In this document: positions 33,441 to 46,700 of the stretch, piece by piece
Numbering within the stretch: position 1 is the first letter of the stretch
How the letters are laid out: every line of letters begins with the position of its first letter
Source of the DNA: Pisaster brevispinus
Taxonomy: Eukaryota > Echinodermata > Asteroidea > Forcipulatida > Asteriidae
Assembly: GCA_023634235.1 (NCBI GenBank)
Contig: JAMKCF010000074.1
Coordinates: forward strand, 62,001-126,000
Direction of reading: 5' to 3'
DNA length: 64,000 nt
Made by a program: the position numbers and the translations under genes
The notes under the pieces: model-generated
Told to the model about the DNA's origin: nothing
The model's database searches: none
Seen by the model: the letters and a program-made list of their open reading frames with translations, nothing else

Positions 33441-36400
33441 TTGACGGTGCAGCATTCTAGACTAGACTTCCCTGAAGACCTTTTCTGTGTGGGGACATGG
33501 CCAAATCCCAAAACCTGGCCAATTAGGAGCTTTCTAGCAAAAAGTGACGCCATCTTTCTTGCCCCAAAAACCTCAATAATTCATGGAATAAAATGCTTGC
33601 GGCCTTCAAATTCGAACCAGCACCGTCGGGGGAGAGGTCCGCAAAAAGTGATCGCCGAAAATCGCCATGTTACCGGGGGTCGAATTTTGGGAATATTTGA
33701 CAGGTAGTACCCTGTCGCCATTTTGAATTTTGGGGTCGAAAACAAAAGTGCGATTTGACGGTGCAGCATTCTAGACTAGACTTCCCTGAAGACCTTTTCT
33801 GTGTGGGGACATGGCCAAATCCCAAAACCTGGCCAATTAGGAGCTTTCTAGCAAAAAGTGACGCCATCTTTCTTGCCCCAAAAACCTCAATAATTCATGG
33901 AATAAAATGGTTGCGGCCTTCAAATTCGAACCAGCACCGTCGGGGGAGTCGTCCGCAAAAAGTTATCGCCGAAAATCGCCATGTTACCGGGGGTCGAATT
34001 TTGGGAATATTTGACAGGTAGTACCCTGTCGCCATTTTGAATTTTGGGGTCGAAAACAAAAGTGCGATTTGACGGTGCAGCATTCTAGACTAGACTTCCC
34101 TGAAGACCTTTTCTGTGTGGGGACATGGCCAAATCCCAAAACCTGGCCAATTAGGAGCTTTCTAGCAAAAAGTGACGCCATCTTTCTTGCCCCAAAAACC
34201 TCAATAATTCATGGAATAAAATGCTTGCGGCCTTCAAATTCGAACCAGCACCGTCGGGGGAGTCGTCCGCAAAAAGTGATCGCCGAAAATCGCCATGTTA
34301 CCGGGGGTCGAATTTTGGGAATATTTGACAGGTAGTACCCTGTCGCCATTTTGAATTTTGGGGTCGAAAACAAAAGTGCGATTTGACGGTGCAGCATTCT
34401 AGACTAGACTTCCCTGAAGACCTTTTCTGTGTGGGGACATGGCCAAATCCCAAAACCTGGCCAATTAGGAGCTTTCTAGCAAAAAGTGACGCCATCTTTC
34501 TTGCCCCAAAAACCTCAATAATTCATGGAATAAAATGCTTGCGGCCTTCAAATTCGAACCAGCACCGTCGGGGGAGTCGTCCGCAAAAAGTGATCGCCGA
34601 AAATCGCCATGTTACCGGGGGTCGAATTTTGGGAATATTTGACAGGTAGTACCCTGTCGCCATTTTGAATTTTGGGGTCGAAAACAAAAGTGCGATTTGA
34701 CGGTGCAGCATTCTAGACTAGACTTCCCTGAAGACCTTTTCTGTGTGGGGACATGGCCAAATCCCAAAACCTGGCCAATTAGGAGCTTTCTAGCAAAAAG
34801 TGACGCCATCTTTCTTGCCCCAAAAACCTCAATAATTCATGGAATAAAATGCTTGCGGCCTTCAAATTCGAACCAGCACCGTCGGGGGAGTCGTCCGCAA
34901 AAAGTGATCGCCGAAAATCGCCATGTTACCGGGGGTCGAATTTTGGGAAAATTTGAGAGGTAGTACCCTGTCGCCATTTTGAATTTTGGGGTCGAAAACA
35001 AAAGTGCGATTTGACGGTGCAGCATTCTAGACTAGACTTCCCTGAAGACCTTTTCTGTGTGGGGACATGGCCAAATCCCAAAACCTGGCCAATTAGGAGC
35101 TTTCTAGCAAAAAGTGACGCCATCTTTCTTGCCCCAAAAACCTCAATAATTCATGGAATAAAATGCTTGCGGCCTTCAAATTCGAACCAGCACCGTCGGG
35201 GGAGAGGTCCGCAAAAAGTGATCGCCGAAAATCGCCATGTTACCGGGGGTCGAATTTTGGGAATATTTGACAGGTAGTACCCTGTCGCCATTTTGAATTT
35301 TGGGGTCGAAAACAAAAGTGCGATTTGACGGTGCAGCATTCTAGACTAGACTTCCCTGAAGACCTTTTCTGTGTGGGGACATGGCCAAATCCCAAAACCT
35401 GGCCAATTAGGAGCTTTCTAGCAAAAAGTGACGCCATCTTTCTTGCCCCAAAAACCTCAATAATTCATGGAATAAAATGGTTGCGGCCTTCAAATTCGAA
35501 CCAGCACCGTCGGGGGAGTCGTCCGCAAAAAGTTATCGCCGAAAATCGCCATGTTACCGGGGGTCGAATTTTGGGAATATTTGACAGGTAGTACCCTGTC
35601 GCCATTTTGAATTTTGGGGTCGAAAACAAAAGTGCGATTTGACGGTGCAGCATTCTAGACTAGACTTCCCTGAAGACCTTTTCTGTGTGGGGACATGGCC
35701 AAATCCCAAAACCTGGCCAATTAGGAGCTTTCTAGCAAAAAGTGACGCCATCTTTCTTGCCCCAAAAACCTCAATAATTCATGGAATAAAATGCTTGCGG
35801 CCTTCAAATTCGAACCAGCACCGTCGGGGGAGTCGTCCGCAAAAAGTGATCGCCGAAAATCGCCATGTTACCGGGGGTCGAATTTTGGGAATATTTGACA
35901 GGTAGTACCCTGTCGCCATTTTGAATTTTGGGGTCGAAAACAAAAGTGCGATTTGACGGTGCAGCATTCTAGACTAGACTTCCCTGAAGACCTTTTCTGT
36001 GTGGGGACATGGCCAAATCCCAAAACCTGGCCAATTAGGAGCTTTCTAGCAAAAAGTGACGCCATCTTTCTTGCCCCAAAAACCTCAATAATTCATGGAA
36101 TAAAATGCTTGCGGCCTTCAAATTCGAACCAGCACCGTCGGGGGAGTCGTCCGCAAAAAGTGATCGCCGAAAATCGCCATGTTACCGGGGGTCGAATTTT
36201 GGGAATATTTGACAGGTAGTACCCTGTCGCCATTTTGAATTTTGGGGTCGAAAACAAAAGTGCGATTTGACGGTGCAGCATTCTAGACTAGACTTCCCTG
36301 AAGACCTTTTCTGTGTGGGGACATGGCCAAATCCCAAAACCTGGCCAATTAGGAGCTTTCTAGCAAAAAGTGACGCCATCTTTCTTGCCCCAAAAACCTC

Positions 36401-36580
36401 AATAATTCATGGAATAAAATGCTTGCGGCCTTCAAATTCGAACCAGCACCGTCGGGGGAGTCGTCCGCAAAAAGTGATCGCCGAAAATCGCCATGTTACC
36501 GGGGGTCGAATTTTGGGAAAATTTGAGAGGTAGTACCCTGTCGCCATTTTGAATTTTGGGGTCGAAAACAAAAGTGCGAT
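33441..36580 (+). repeat. Five-unit block (1570 bp) present twice in tandem
   Basis: Three rare markers repeat at exactly 1570 bp: GGAGAGGTCCGC at 33631 and 35201, AGTTATCGCC at 33961 and 35531, and GGGAAAATTTGAGAGG near 34945 and 36515. The two copies appear almost identical, so this is a very recent duplication of five units. Confidence 0.9.
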
Positions 36581-37523
36581 TTGACGGTGCAGCATTCTAG
36601 ACTAGACTTCCCTGAAGACCTTTTCTGTGTGGGGACATGGCCAAATCCCAAAACCTGGGCAATTAGGAGCTTTCTAGCAAAAAGTGACGCCATCTTTCTT
36701 GCCCCAAAAACCTCAATAATTCATGGAATAAAATGCTTGCGGCCTTCAAATTCGAACCAGCACCGTCGGGGGAGTCGTCCGCAAAAAGTGATCGCCGAAA
36801 ATCGCCATGTTACCGGGGGTCGAATTTTGGGAATATTTGACAGGTAGTACCCTGTCGCCATTTTGAATTTTGGGGTCGAAAACAAAAGTGCGATTTGACG
36901 GTGCAGCATTCTAGACTAGACTTCCCTGAAGACCTTTTCTGTGTGGGGACATGGCCAAATCCCAAAACCTGACCAATTAGGAGCTTTCTAGCAAAAAGTG
37001 ACGCCATCTTTCTTGCCCCAAAAAACCTCAATAATTCATGGAATAAAATGCTTGCGGCCTTCAAATTCGAACCAGCACCGTCGGGGGAGTCGTCCGCAAA
37101 AAGTGATCGCCGAAAATCGCCATGTTACCGGGGGTCGAATTTTGGGAATATTTGACAGGTAGTACCCTGTCGCCATTTTGAATTTTGGGGTCGAAAACAA
37201 AAGTGCGATTTGACGGTGCAGCATTCTAGACTAGACTTCCCTGAAGACCTTTTCTGTGTGGGGACATGGCCAAATCCCAAAACCTGGGCAATTAGGAGCT
37301 TTCTAGCAAAAAGTGACGCCATCTTTTTTGCCCCCAAAACCTCAATAATTCATGGAATAAAATGGTTGCGGCCTTCAAATTCGAACCAGCACCGTCGGGG
37401 GAGTCGTCCGCAAAAGGTGATCGCCGAAAATCGCCATGTTACCGGGGGTCGAATTTTGGGAATATTTGACAGGTAGTATCCTGTCGCCATTTTGAATTTT
37501 GGGGTCGAAAAAAAAAGTGCGAT

Positions 37524-40500
37524 TTGACGGTGCAGCATTCTAGACTAGACTTCCCTGAAGACCTTTTCTGTGTGGGGACATGGCCAAATCCCAAAACCTG
37601 GGCAATTAGGAGCTTTCTAGCAAAAAGTGACGCCATCTTTCTTGCCCCAAAAACCTCCATTATTCATGGAATAAAATGGTTGCGGCCTTCAAATTCGAAC
37701 CAGCACCGTCGGGGGAGTCGTCCGCAAAAAGTGATCGCCGAAAATCGCCATGTTACCGGGGGTCGAATTTTGGGAATATTTGACAGGTAGTACCCTGTCG
37801 CCATTTTGAATTTTGGGGTCGAAAACAAAAGTGCGATTTGACGGTGCAGCATTCTAGACTAGACTTCCCTGAAGACCTTTTCTGTGTGGGGACATGGCCA
37901 AATCCCAAAACCTGGGCAATTAGGAGCTTTCTAGCAAAAAGTGACGCCATCTTTCTTGCCCCAAAAACCTCAATAATTCATGGAATAAAATGCTTGCGGC
38001 CTTCAAATTCGAACCAGCACCGTCGGGGGAGTCGTCCGCAAAAAGTGATCGCCGAAAATCGCCATGTTACCGGGGGTCGAATTTTGGGAATATTTGACAG
38101 GTAGTACCCTGTCGCCATTTTGAATTTTGGGGTCGAAAACAAAAGTGCGATTTGACGGTGCAGCATTCTAGACTAGACTTCCCTGAAGACCTTTTCTGTG
38201 TGGGGACATGGCCAAATCCCAAAACCTTTCTAGCAAAAATTGACGCCATCTTTCTTGCCCCAAAAACCTCAATAATTCATGGAATAAAATGCTTGCGGCC
38301 TTCAAATTCGAACCAGCACCGTCGGGGGAGTCGTCCGCAAAAAGTGATCGCCGAAAATCGCCATGTTACCGGGGGTCGAATTTTGGGAATATTTGACAGG
38401 TAGTACCCTGTCGCCATTTTGAATTTTGGGGTCGAAAACAAAAGTGCGATTTGACGGTGCAGCATTCTAGACTTGACTTCCCTGAAGACCTTTTCTGTGT
38501 GGGGACATGGCCAAATCCCAAAACCTGGGCAATTAGGAGCTTTCTAGCAAAAAGTGACGCCATCTTTCTTGCCCCAAAAACCTCAATAATTCATGGAATA
38601 AAATGCTTGCGGCCTTCAAATTCGAACCAGCACCGTCGGGGGAGTCGTCCGCAAAAAGTGATCGCCGAAAATCGCCATGTTACCGGGGGTCGAATTTTGG
38701 GAATATTTGACAGGTCGCCATTTTGAATTTTGGGGTCGAAAACAAAAGTGCGATTTGACGGTGCAGCATTCTAGACTAGACTTCCCTGAAGACCTTTTCT
38801 GTGTGGGGACATGGCCAAATCCCAAAACCTGGGCAATTAGGAGCTTTCTAGCAAAAAGTGACGCCATCTTTCTTGCCCCAAAAACCTCCATTATTCATGG
38901 AATAAAATGGTTGCGGCCTTCAAATTCGAACCAGCACCGTCGGGGGAGTCGTCCGCAAAAAGTGATCGCCGAAAATCGCCATGTTACCGGGGGTCGAATT
39001 TTGGGAATATTTGACAGGTAGTACCCTGTCGCCATTTTGAATTTTGGGGTCGAAAACAAAAGTGCGATTTGACGGTGCAGCATTCTAGACTAGACTTCCC
39101 TGAAGACCTTTTCTGTGTGGGGACATGGCCAAATCCCAAAACCTGGGCAATTAGGAGCTTTCTAGCAAAAAGTGACGCCATCTTTCTTGCCCCAAAAACC
39201 TCAATAATTCATGGAATAAAATGCTTGCGGCCTTCAAATTCGAACCAGCACCGTCGGGGGAGTCGTCCGCAAAAAGTGATCGCCGAAAATCGCCATGTTA
39301 CCGGGGGTCGAATTTTGGGAATATTTGACAGGTAGTACCCTGTCGCCATTTTGAATTTTGGGGTCGAAAACAAAAGTGCGATTTGACGGTGCAGCATTCT
39401 AGACTAGACTTCCCTGAAGACCTTTTCTGTGTGGGGACATGGCCAAATCCCAAAACCTTTCTAGCAAAAATTGACGCCATCTTTCTTGCCCCAAAAACCT
39501 CAATAATTCATGGAATAAAATGCTTGCGGCCTTCAAATTCGAACCAGCACCGTCGGGGGAGTCGTCCGCAAAAAGTGATCGCCGAAAATTGCCATGTTAC
39601 CGGGGGTCGAATTTTGGGAATATTTGACAGGTAGTACCCTGTCGCCATTTTGAATTTTGGGGTCGAAAACAAAAGTGCGATTTGACGGTGCAGCATTCTA
39701 GACTTGACTTCCCTGAAGACCTTTTCTGTGTGGGGACATGGCCAAATCCCAAAACCTGGGCAATTAGGAGCTTTCTAGCAAAAAGTGACGCCATCTTTCT
39801 TGCCCCAAAAACCTCAATAATTCATGGAATAAAATGCTTGCGGCCTTCAAATTCGAACCAGCACCGTCGGCGGAGTCGTCCGCAAAAGGTGATCGCCGAA
39901 AATCGCCATGTTAGCGGGGGTCGAATTTGGGGAATATTTGACAGGTCGCCATTTTGAATTTTGGGGTCGAAAACAAAAGTGCGATTTGACGGTGCAGCAT
40001 TCTAGACTAGACTTCCCTGAAGACCTTTTCTGTGTGGGGACATGGCCAAATCCCAAAACCTGGGCAATTAGGAGCTTTCTAGCAAAAAGTGACGCCATCT
40101 TTCTTGCCCCAAAAACCTCCATTATTCATGGAATAAATTGGTTGCGGCCTTCAAATTCGAACCAGCACCGTCGGGGGAGTCGTCCGCAAAAAGTGATCGC
40201 CGAAAATCGCCATGTTACCGGGGGTCGAATTTTGGGAATATTTGACAGGTAGTACCCTGTCGCCATTTTGAATTTTGGGGTCGAAAACAAAAGTGCGATT
40301 TGACGGTGCAGCATTCTAGACTTGACTTCCCTGAAGACCTTTTCTGTGTGGGGACATGGCCAAATCCCAAAACCTGGGCAATTAAGAGCTTTCTAGCAAA
40401 AAGTGACGCCATCTTTCTTGCCCCAAAAACCTCAATAATTCATGGAATAAAATGCTTGCGGCCTTCAAATTCGAACCAGCACCGTCGGGGGAGTCGTCCG

Positions 40501-40740
40501 CAAAAAGTGATCGCCGAAAATCGCCATGTTACCGGGGGTCGAATTTTGGGAATATGTGACAGGTAGTACCCTGTCGCCATTTTGAATTTTGGGGTCGAAA
40601 ACAAAAGTGCGATTTGACGGTGCAGCATTCTAGACTAGACTTCCCTGAAGACCTTTTCTGTGTGGGGACATGGCCAAATCCCAAAACCTTTCTAGCAAAA
40701 AGTGACGCCATCTTTCTTGCCCCCAAAACCTCAATAATTC
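37524..40740 (+). repeat. Four-unit block (1231 bp) repeated about 2.6 times
   Basis: The marker CCTCCATTATTC occurs at 37654, 38885 and 40116. The 15-bp-deleted junction AAAACCTTTCTAGC occurs at 38221, 39452 and 40683. Both step by exactly 1231 bp (4 x 314 minus 25). A 10-bp deletion at the hairpin (about 38715 and 39946) is part of the same block. Confidence 0.92.
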
Positions 40741-43700
40741 ATGGAATAAAATGCTTGCGGCCTTCAAATTCGAACCAGCACCGTCGGGGGAGTCGTCCGC
40801 AAAAAGTGATCGCCGAAAATCGCCATGTTACCGGGGGTCGAATTTTGGGAATATTTGACAGGTAGTACCCTGTCGCCATTTTGAATTTTGGGGTCAAAAA
40901 CAAAAGTGCGATTTGACGGTGCAGCATTCTAGACTAGACTTCCCTGAAGACCTTTTCTGTGTGGGGACATGGCCAAATCCCAAAACCTGGCCAATTAGGA
41001 GCTTTCTAGCAAAAAGTGACGCCATCTTTCTTGCCCCAAAAACCTCAATAATTCATGGAATAAAATGCTTGCGGCCTTCAAATTTGAACCAGCACCGTCG
41101 GGGGAGTCGTCCGCAAAAAGTGATCGCCGAAAATCGCCATGTTACCGGGGGTCGAATTTTGGGAATATTTGACAGGTAGTACCCTGTCGCCATTTTGAAT
41201 TTTGGGGTCGAAAACAAAAGTGCGATTTGACGGTGCAGCATTCTAGACTAGACTTCCCTGAAGACCTTTTCTGTGTGGGGACATGGCCAAATTCCAAAAC
41301 CTGGCCAATTAGGAGCTTTCTAGCAAAAAGTGACGCCATCTTTCTTGCCCCAAAAACCTCAATAGTTCATGGAATAAAATGGTTGCGGCCTTCAAATTCC
41401 AACCAGCACCGTCGGGGGAGGTGTCCGCGAAAAGTGATCGCCGAAAATCGCCATGTTACCGGGGGTCGAATTTTGGGAATATTTGACAGGTAGTACCCTG
41501 TCGCCATTTTGATTTTTGGGGTCGAAAACAAAAGTGCGATTTGACGGTGCAGCGTTCTAGACTAGACTTCCCTGAAGACCTTTTCTGTGTGGGGACATGG
41601 CCAAATTCCAAAACCTGGGCAATTAGGAGCTTTCTACCAAAAAGTGACGCCATCTTTGTTGCCCAAAAAACCTCAATAATTCATGGAATAAAATGGTTGC
41701 GGCCTTCAAATTCCAACCAGCACCGTCGGGGGAGGTGTCCGCGAAAAGTGATCGCCGAAAATCGCCATGTTACCGGGGGTCGAATTTTGGGAATATTTGA
41801 CAGGTAGTACCCTGTCGCCATTTTGATTTTTGGGGTCGAAAACAAAAGTGCGATTTGACGGTGCAGCGTTCTAGACTAGACTTCCCTGAAGACCTTTTCT
41901 GTGTGGGGACATGGCCAAATCCCAAAACCTGGGCAATTAGGAGCTTTCTACCAAAAAGTGACGCCATCTTTGTTGCCCAAAAAACCTCAATAATTCATGG
42001 AATAAAATGGTTGCGGCCTTCAAATTCCAACCAGCACCGTCGGGGGAGGTGTCCGCGAAAAGTGATCGCCGAAAATCGCCATGTTACCGGGGGTCGAATT
42101 TTGGGAATATTTGACAGGTAGTACCCTGTCGCCATTTTGATTTTTGGGGTCGAAAACAAAAGTGCGATTTGACGGTGCAGCGTTCTAGACTAGACTTCCC
42201 TGAAGACCTTTTCTGTGTGGGGACATGGCCAAATCCCAAAACCTGGGCAATTAGGAGCTTTCTACCAAAAAGTGACGCCATCTTTGTTGCCCCAAAAACC
42301 TCAATAATTCATGGAATAAAATGGTTGCGGCCTTCAAATTCCAACCAGCACCGTCGGGGGAGGTGTCCGCGAAAAGTGATCGCCGAAAATCGCCATGTTA
42401 CCGGGGGTCGAATTTTGGGAATATTTGACAGGTAGTACCCTGTCGCCATTTTGATTTTTGGGGTCGAAAACAAAAGTGCGATTTGACGGTGCAGCGTTCT
42501 AGACTAGACTTCCCTGAAGACCTTTTCTGTGTGGGGACATGGCCAAATCCCAAAACCTGGGCAATTAGGAGCTTTCTACCAAAAAGTGACGCCATCTTTG
42601 TTGCCCCAAAAACCTCAATAATTCATGGAATAAAATGGTTGCGGCCTTCAAATTCCAACCAGCACCGTCGGGGAGGTGTCCGCGAAAAGTGATCGCCGAA
42701 AATCGCCATGTTACCGGGGGTCGAATTTTGGGAATATTTGACAGGTAGTACCCTGTCGCCATTTTGATTTTTGGGGTCGAAAACAAAAGTGCGATTTGAC
42801 GGTGCAGCGTTCTAGACTAGACTTCCCTGAAGACCTTTTCTGTGTGGGGACATGGCCAAATCCCAAAACCTGGGCAATTAGGAGCTTTCTACCAAAAAGT
42901 GACGCCATCTTTGTTGCCCCAAAAACCTCAATAATTCATGGAATAAAATGGTTGCGGCCTTCAAATTCCAACCAGCACCGTCGGGGGAGGTGTCCGCGAA
43001 AAGTGATCGCCGAAAATCGCCATGTTACCGGGGGTCGAATTTTGGGAATATTTGACAGGTAGTACCCTGTCGCCATTTTGATTTTTGGGGTCGAAAACAA
43101 AAGTGCGATTTGACGGTGCAGCGTTCTAGACTAGACTTCCCTGAAGACCTTTTCTGTGTGGGGACATGGCCAAATCCCAAAACCTGGGCAATTAGGAGCT
43201 TTCTACCAAAAAGTGACGCCATCTTTGTTGCCCCAAAAACCTCAATAATTCATGGAATAAAATGGTTGCGGCCTTCAAATTCCAACCAGCACCGTCGGGG
43301 GAGGTGTCCGCGAAAAGTGATCGCCGAAAATCGCCATGTTACCGGGGGTCGAATTTTGGGAATATTTGACAGGTAGTACCCTGTCGCCATTTTGATTTTT
43401 GGGGTCGAAAACAAAAGTGCGATTTGACGGTGCAGCGTTCTAGACTAGACTTCCCTGAAGACCTTTTCTGTGTGGGGACATGGCCAAATCCCAAAACCTG
43501 GGCAATTAGGAGCTTTCTACCAAAAAGTGACGCCATCTTTGTTGCCCCAAAAACCTCAATAATTCATGGAATAAAATGGTTGCGGCCTTCAAATTCCAAC
43601 CAGCACCGTCGGGGAGGTGTCCGCGAAAAGTGATCGCCGAAAATCGCCATGTTACCGGGGGTCGAATTTTGGGAATATTTGACAGGTAGTACCCTGTCGC

Positions 43701-46700
43701 CATTTTGATTTTTGGGGTCGAAAACAAAAGTGCGATTTGACGGTGCAGCGTTCTAGACTAGACTTCCCTGAAGACCTTTTCTGTGTGGGGACATGGCCAA
43801 ATCCCAAAACCTGGGCAATTAGGAGCTTTCTACCAAAAAGTGACGCCATCTTTGTTGCCCCAAAAACCTCAATAATTCATGGAATAAAATGGTTGCGGCC
43901 TTCAAATTCCAACCAGCACCGTCGGGGGAGGTGTCCGCGAAAAGTGATCGCCGAAAATCGCCATGTTACCGGGGGTCGAATTTTGGGAATATTTGACAGG
44001 TAGTACCCTGTCGCCATTTTGATTTTTGGGGTCGAAAACAAAAGTGCGATTTGACGGTGCAGCGTTCTAGACTAGACTTCCCTGAAGACCTTTTCTGTGT
44101 GGGGACATGGCCAAATCCCAAAACCTGGGCAATTAGGAGCTTTCTACCAAAAAGTGACGCCATCTTTGTTGCCCCAAAAACCTCAATAATTCATGGAATA
44201 AAATGGTTGCGGCCTTCAAATTCCAACCAGCACCGTCGGGGGAGGTGTCCGCGAAAAGTGATCGCCGAAAATCGCCATGTTACCGGGGGTCGAATTTTGG
44301 GAATATTTGACAGGTAGTACCCTGTCGCCATTTTGATTTTTGGGGTCGAAAACAAAAGTGCGATTTGACGGTGCAGCGTTCTAGACTAGACTTCCCTGAA
44401 GACCTTTTCTGTGTGGGGACATGGCCAAATCCCAAAACCTGGGCAATTAGGAGCTTTCTACCAAAAAGTGACGCCATCTTTGTTGCCCCAAAAACCTCAA
44501 TAATTCATGGAATAAAATGGTTGCGGCCTTCAAATTCCAACCAGCACCGTCGGGGGAGGTGTCCGCGAAAAGTGATCGCCGAAAATCGCCATGTTACCGG
44601 GGGTCGAATTTTGGGAATATTTGACAGGTAGTACCCTGTCGCCATTTTGAATTTTGGGGTCGAAAACAAAAGTGCGATTTGACGGTGCAGCGTTCTAGAC
44701 TAGACTTCCCTGAAGACCTTTTCTGTGTGGGGACATGGCCAAATCCCAAAACCTGGGCAATTAGGAGCTTTCTACCAAAAAGTGACGCCATCTTTGTTGC
44801 CCCAAAAACCTCAATAATTCATGGAATAAAATGGTTGCGGCCTTCAAATTCCAACCAGCACCGTCGGGGGAGGTGTCCGCGAAAAGTGATCGCCGAAAAT
44901 CGCCATGTTACCGGGGGTCGAATTTTGGGAATATTTGACAGGTAGTACCCTGTCGCCATTTTGATTTTTGGGGTCGAAAACAAAAGTGCGATTTGACGGT
45001 GCAGCGTTCTAGACTAGACTTCCCTGAAGACCTTTTCTGTGTGGGGACATGGCCAAATCCCAAAACCTGGGCAATTAGGAGTTTTCTACCAAAAAGTGAC
45101 GCCATCTTTGTTGCCCCAAAAACCTCAATAATTCATGGAATAAAATGGTTGCGGCCTTCAAATTCCAACCAGCACCGTCGGGGGAGGTGTCCGCGAAAAG
45201 TGATCGCCGAAAATCGCCATGTTACCGGGGGTCGAATTTTGGGAATATTTGACAGGTAGTACCCTGTCGCCATTTTGATTTTTGGGGTCGAAAACAAAAG
45301 TGCGATTTGACGGTGCAGCGTTCTAGACTAGACTTCCCTGAAGACCTTTTCTGTGTGGGGACATGGCCAAATCCCAAAACCTGGGCAATTAGGAGCTTTC
45401 TACCAAAAAGTGACGCCATCTTTGTTGCCCCAAAAACCTCAATAATTCATGGAATAAAATGGTTGCGGCCTTCAAATTCCAACCAGCACCGTCGGGGGAG
45501 GTGTCCGCGAAAAGTGATCGCCGAAAATCGCCATGTTACGGGGGGTCGAATTTTAGGAATATTTGACAGGTAGTACCCTGTCGCCATTTTGATTTTTGGG
45601 GGTCGAAAACAAAAGTGCGATTTGACGGTGCAGCGTTCTAGACTAGACTTCCCTGAAGACCTTTTCTGTGTGGGGACATGGCCAAATCCCAAAACCTGGG
45701 CAATTAGGAGCTTTCTACCAAAAAGTGACGCCATCTTTGTTGCCCCAAAAACCTCAATAATTCATGGAATAAAATGGTTGCGGCCTTCAAATTCCAACCA
45801 GCACCGTCGGGGGAGGTGTCCGCGAAAAGTGATCGCCGAAAATCGCCATGTTACCGGGGGTCGAATTTTGGGAATATTTGACAGGTAGTACCCTGTCGCC
45901 ATTTTGATTTTTGGTACGAAAACAAAAGTGCGATTTGACGGTGCAGCGTTCTAGACTAGACTTCCCTGAAGACCTTTTCTGTGTGGGGACATGGCCAAAT
46001 CCCAAAACCTGGGCAATTAGGAGCTTTCTACCAAAAAGTGACGCCATCTTTGTTGCCCCAAAAACCTCAATAATTCATGGAATAAAATGGTTGCGGCCTT
46101 CAAATTCCAACCAGCACCGTCGGGGGAGGTGTCCGCGAAAAGTGATCGCCGAAAATCGCCATGTTACCGGGGGTCGAATTTTGGGAATATTTGACAGGTA
46201 GTACCCTGTCGCCATTTTGATTTTTGGGGTCGAAAACAAAAGTGCGATTTGACGGTGCAGCGTTCTAGACTAGACTTCCCTGAAGACCTTTTCTGTGTGG
46301 GGACATGGCCAAATCCCAAAACCTGGGCAATTAGGAGCTTTCTACCAAAAAGTGACGCCATCTTTGTTGCCCAAAAAACCTCAATAATTCATGGAATAAA
46401 ATGGTTGCGGCCTTCAAATTCCAACCAGCACCGTCGGGGGAGGTGTCCGCGAAAAGTGATCGCCGAAAATCGCCATGTTACCGGGGGTCGAATTTTGGGA
46501 ATATTTGACAGGTAGTACCCTGTCGCCATTTTGATTTTTGGGGTCGAAAACAAAAGTGCGATTTGACGGTGCAGCATTCTAGACTAGACTTCCCTGAAGA
46601 CCTTTTCTGTGTGGGGACATGGCCAAATCCCAAAAGCTGGGCAATAAGGAGCTTTCTACCAAAAAGTGACGCCATCTTTGTTGCCCAAAAAACCTCAATA

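Larger units (their letters stand above)
19561..41395 (+). repeat. Satellite 2 subfamily A block (about 70 units)
   Basis: Diagnostic bases are GCAGCATTCTAG, TTTCTAGCAAAAAG, TTTCTTGCCCC, AAATTCGAACC, GAGTCGTCCGCAAAAAG and TTTGAATTTTGGGG. A second polymorphism (AAATGCTTGCGG or AAATGGTTGCGG) alternates. The block ends inside the unit starting at 41227, where the last A-type marker is followed by the B-type AATTCCAACC at about 41395-41403. Confidence 0.9.

Noticed and set aside
33441..36580. Treating the perfect block duplications as assembly errors
   Set aside because: Several independent blocks with different sizes and markers exist, and later private changes inside copies argue they are real; read-level checking is still needed.
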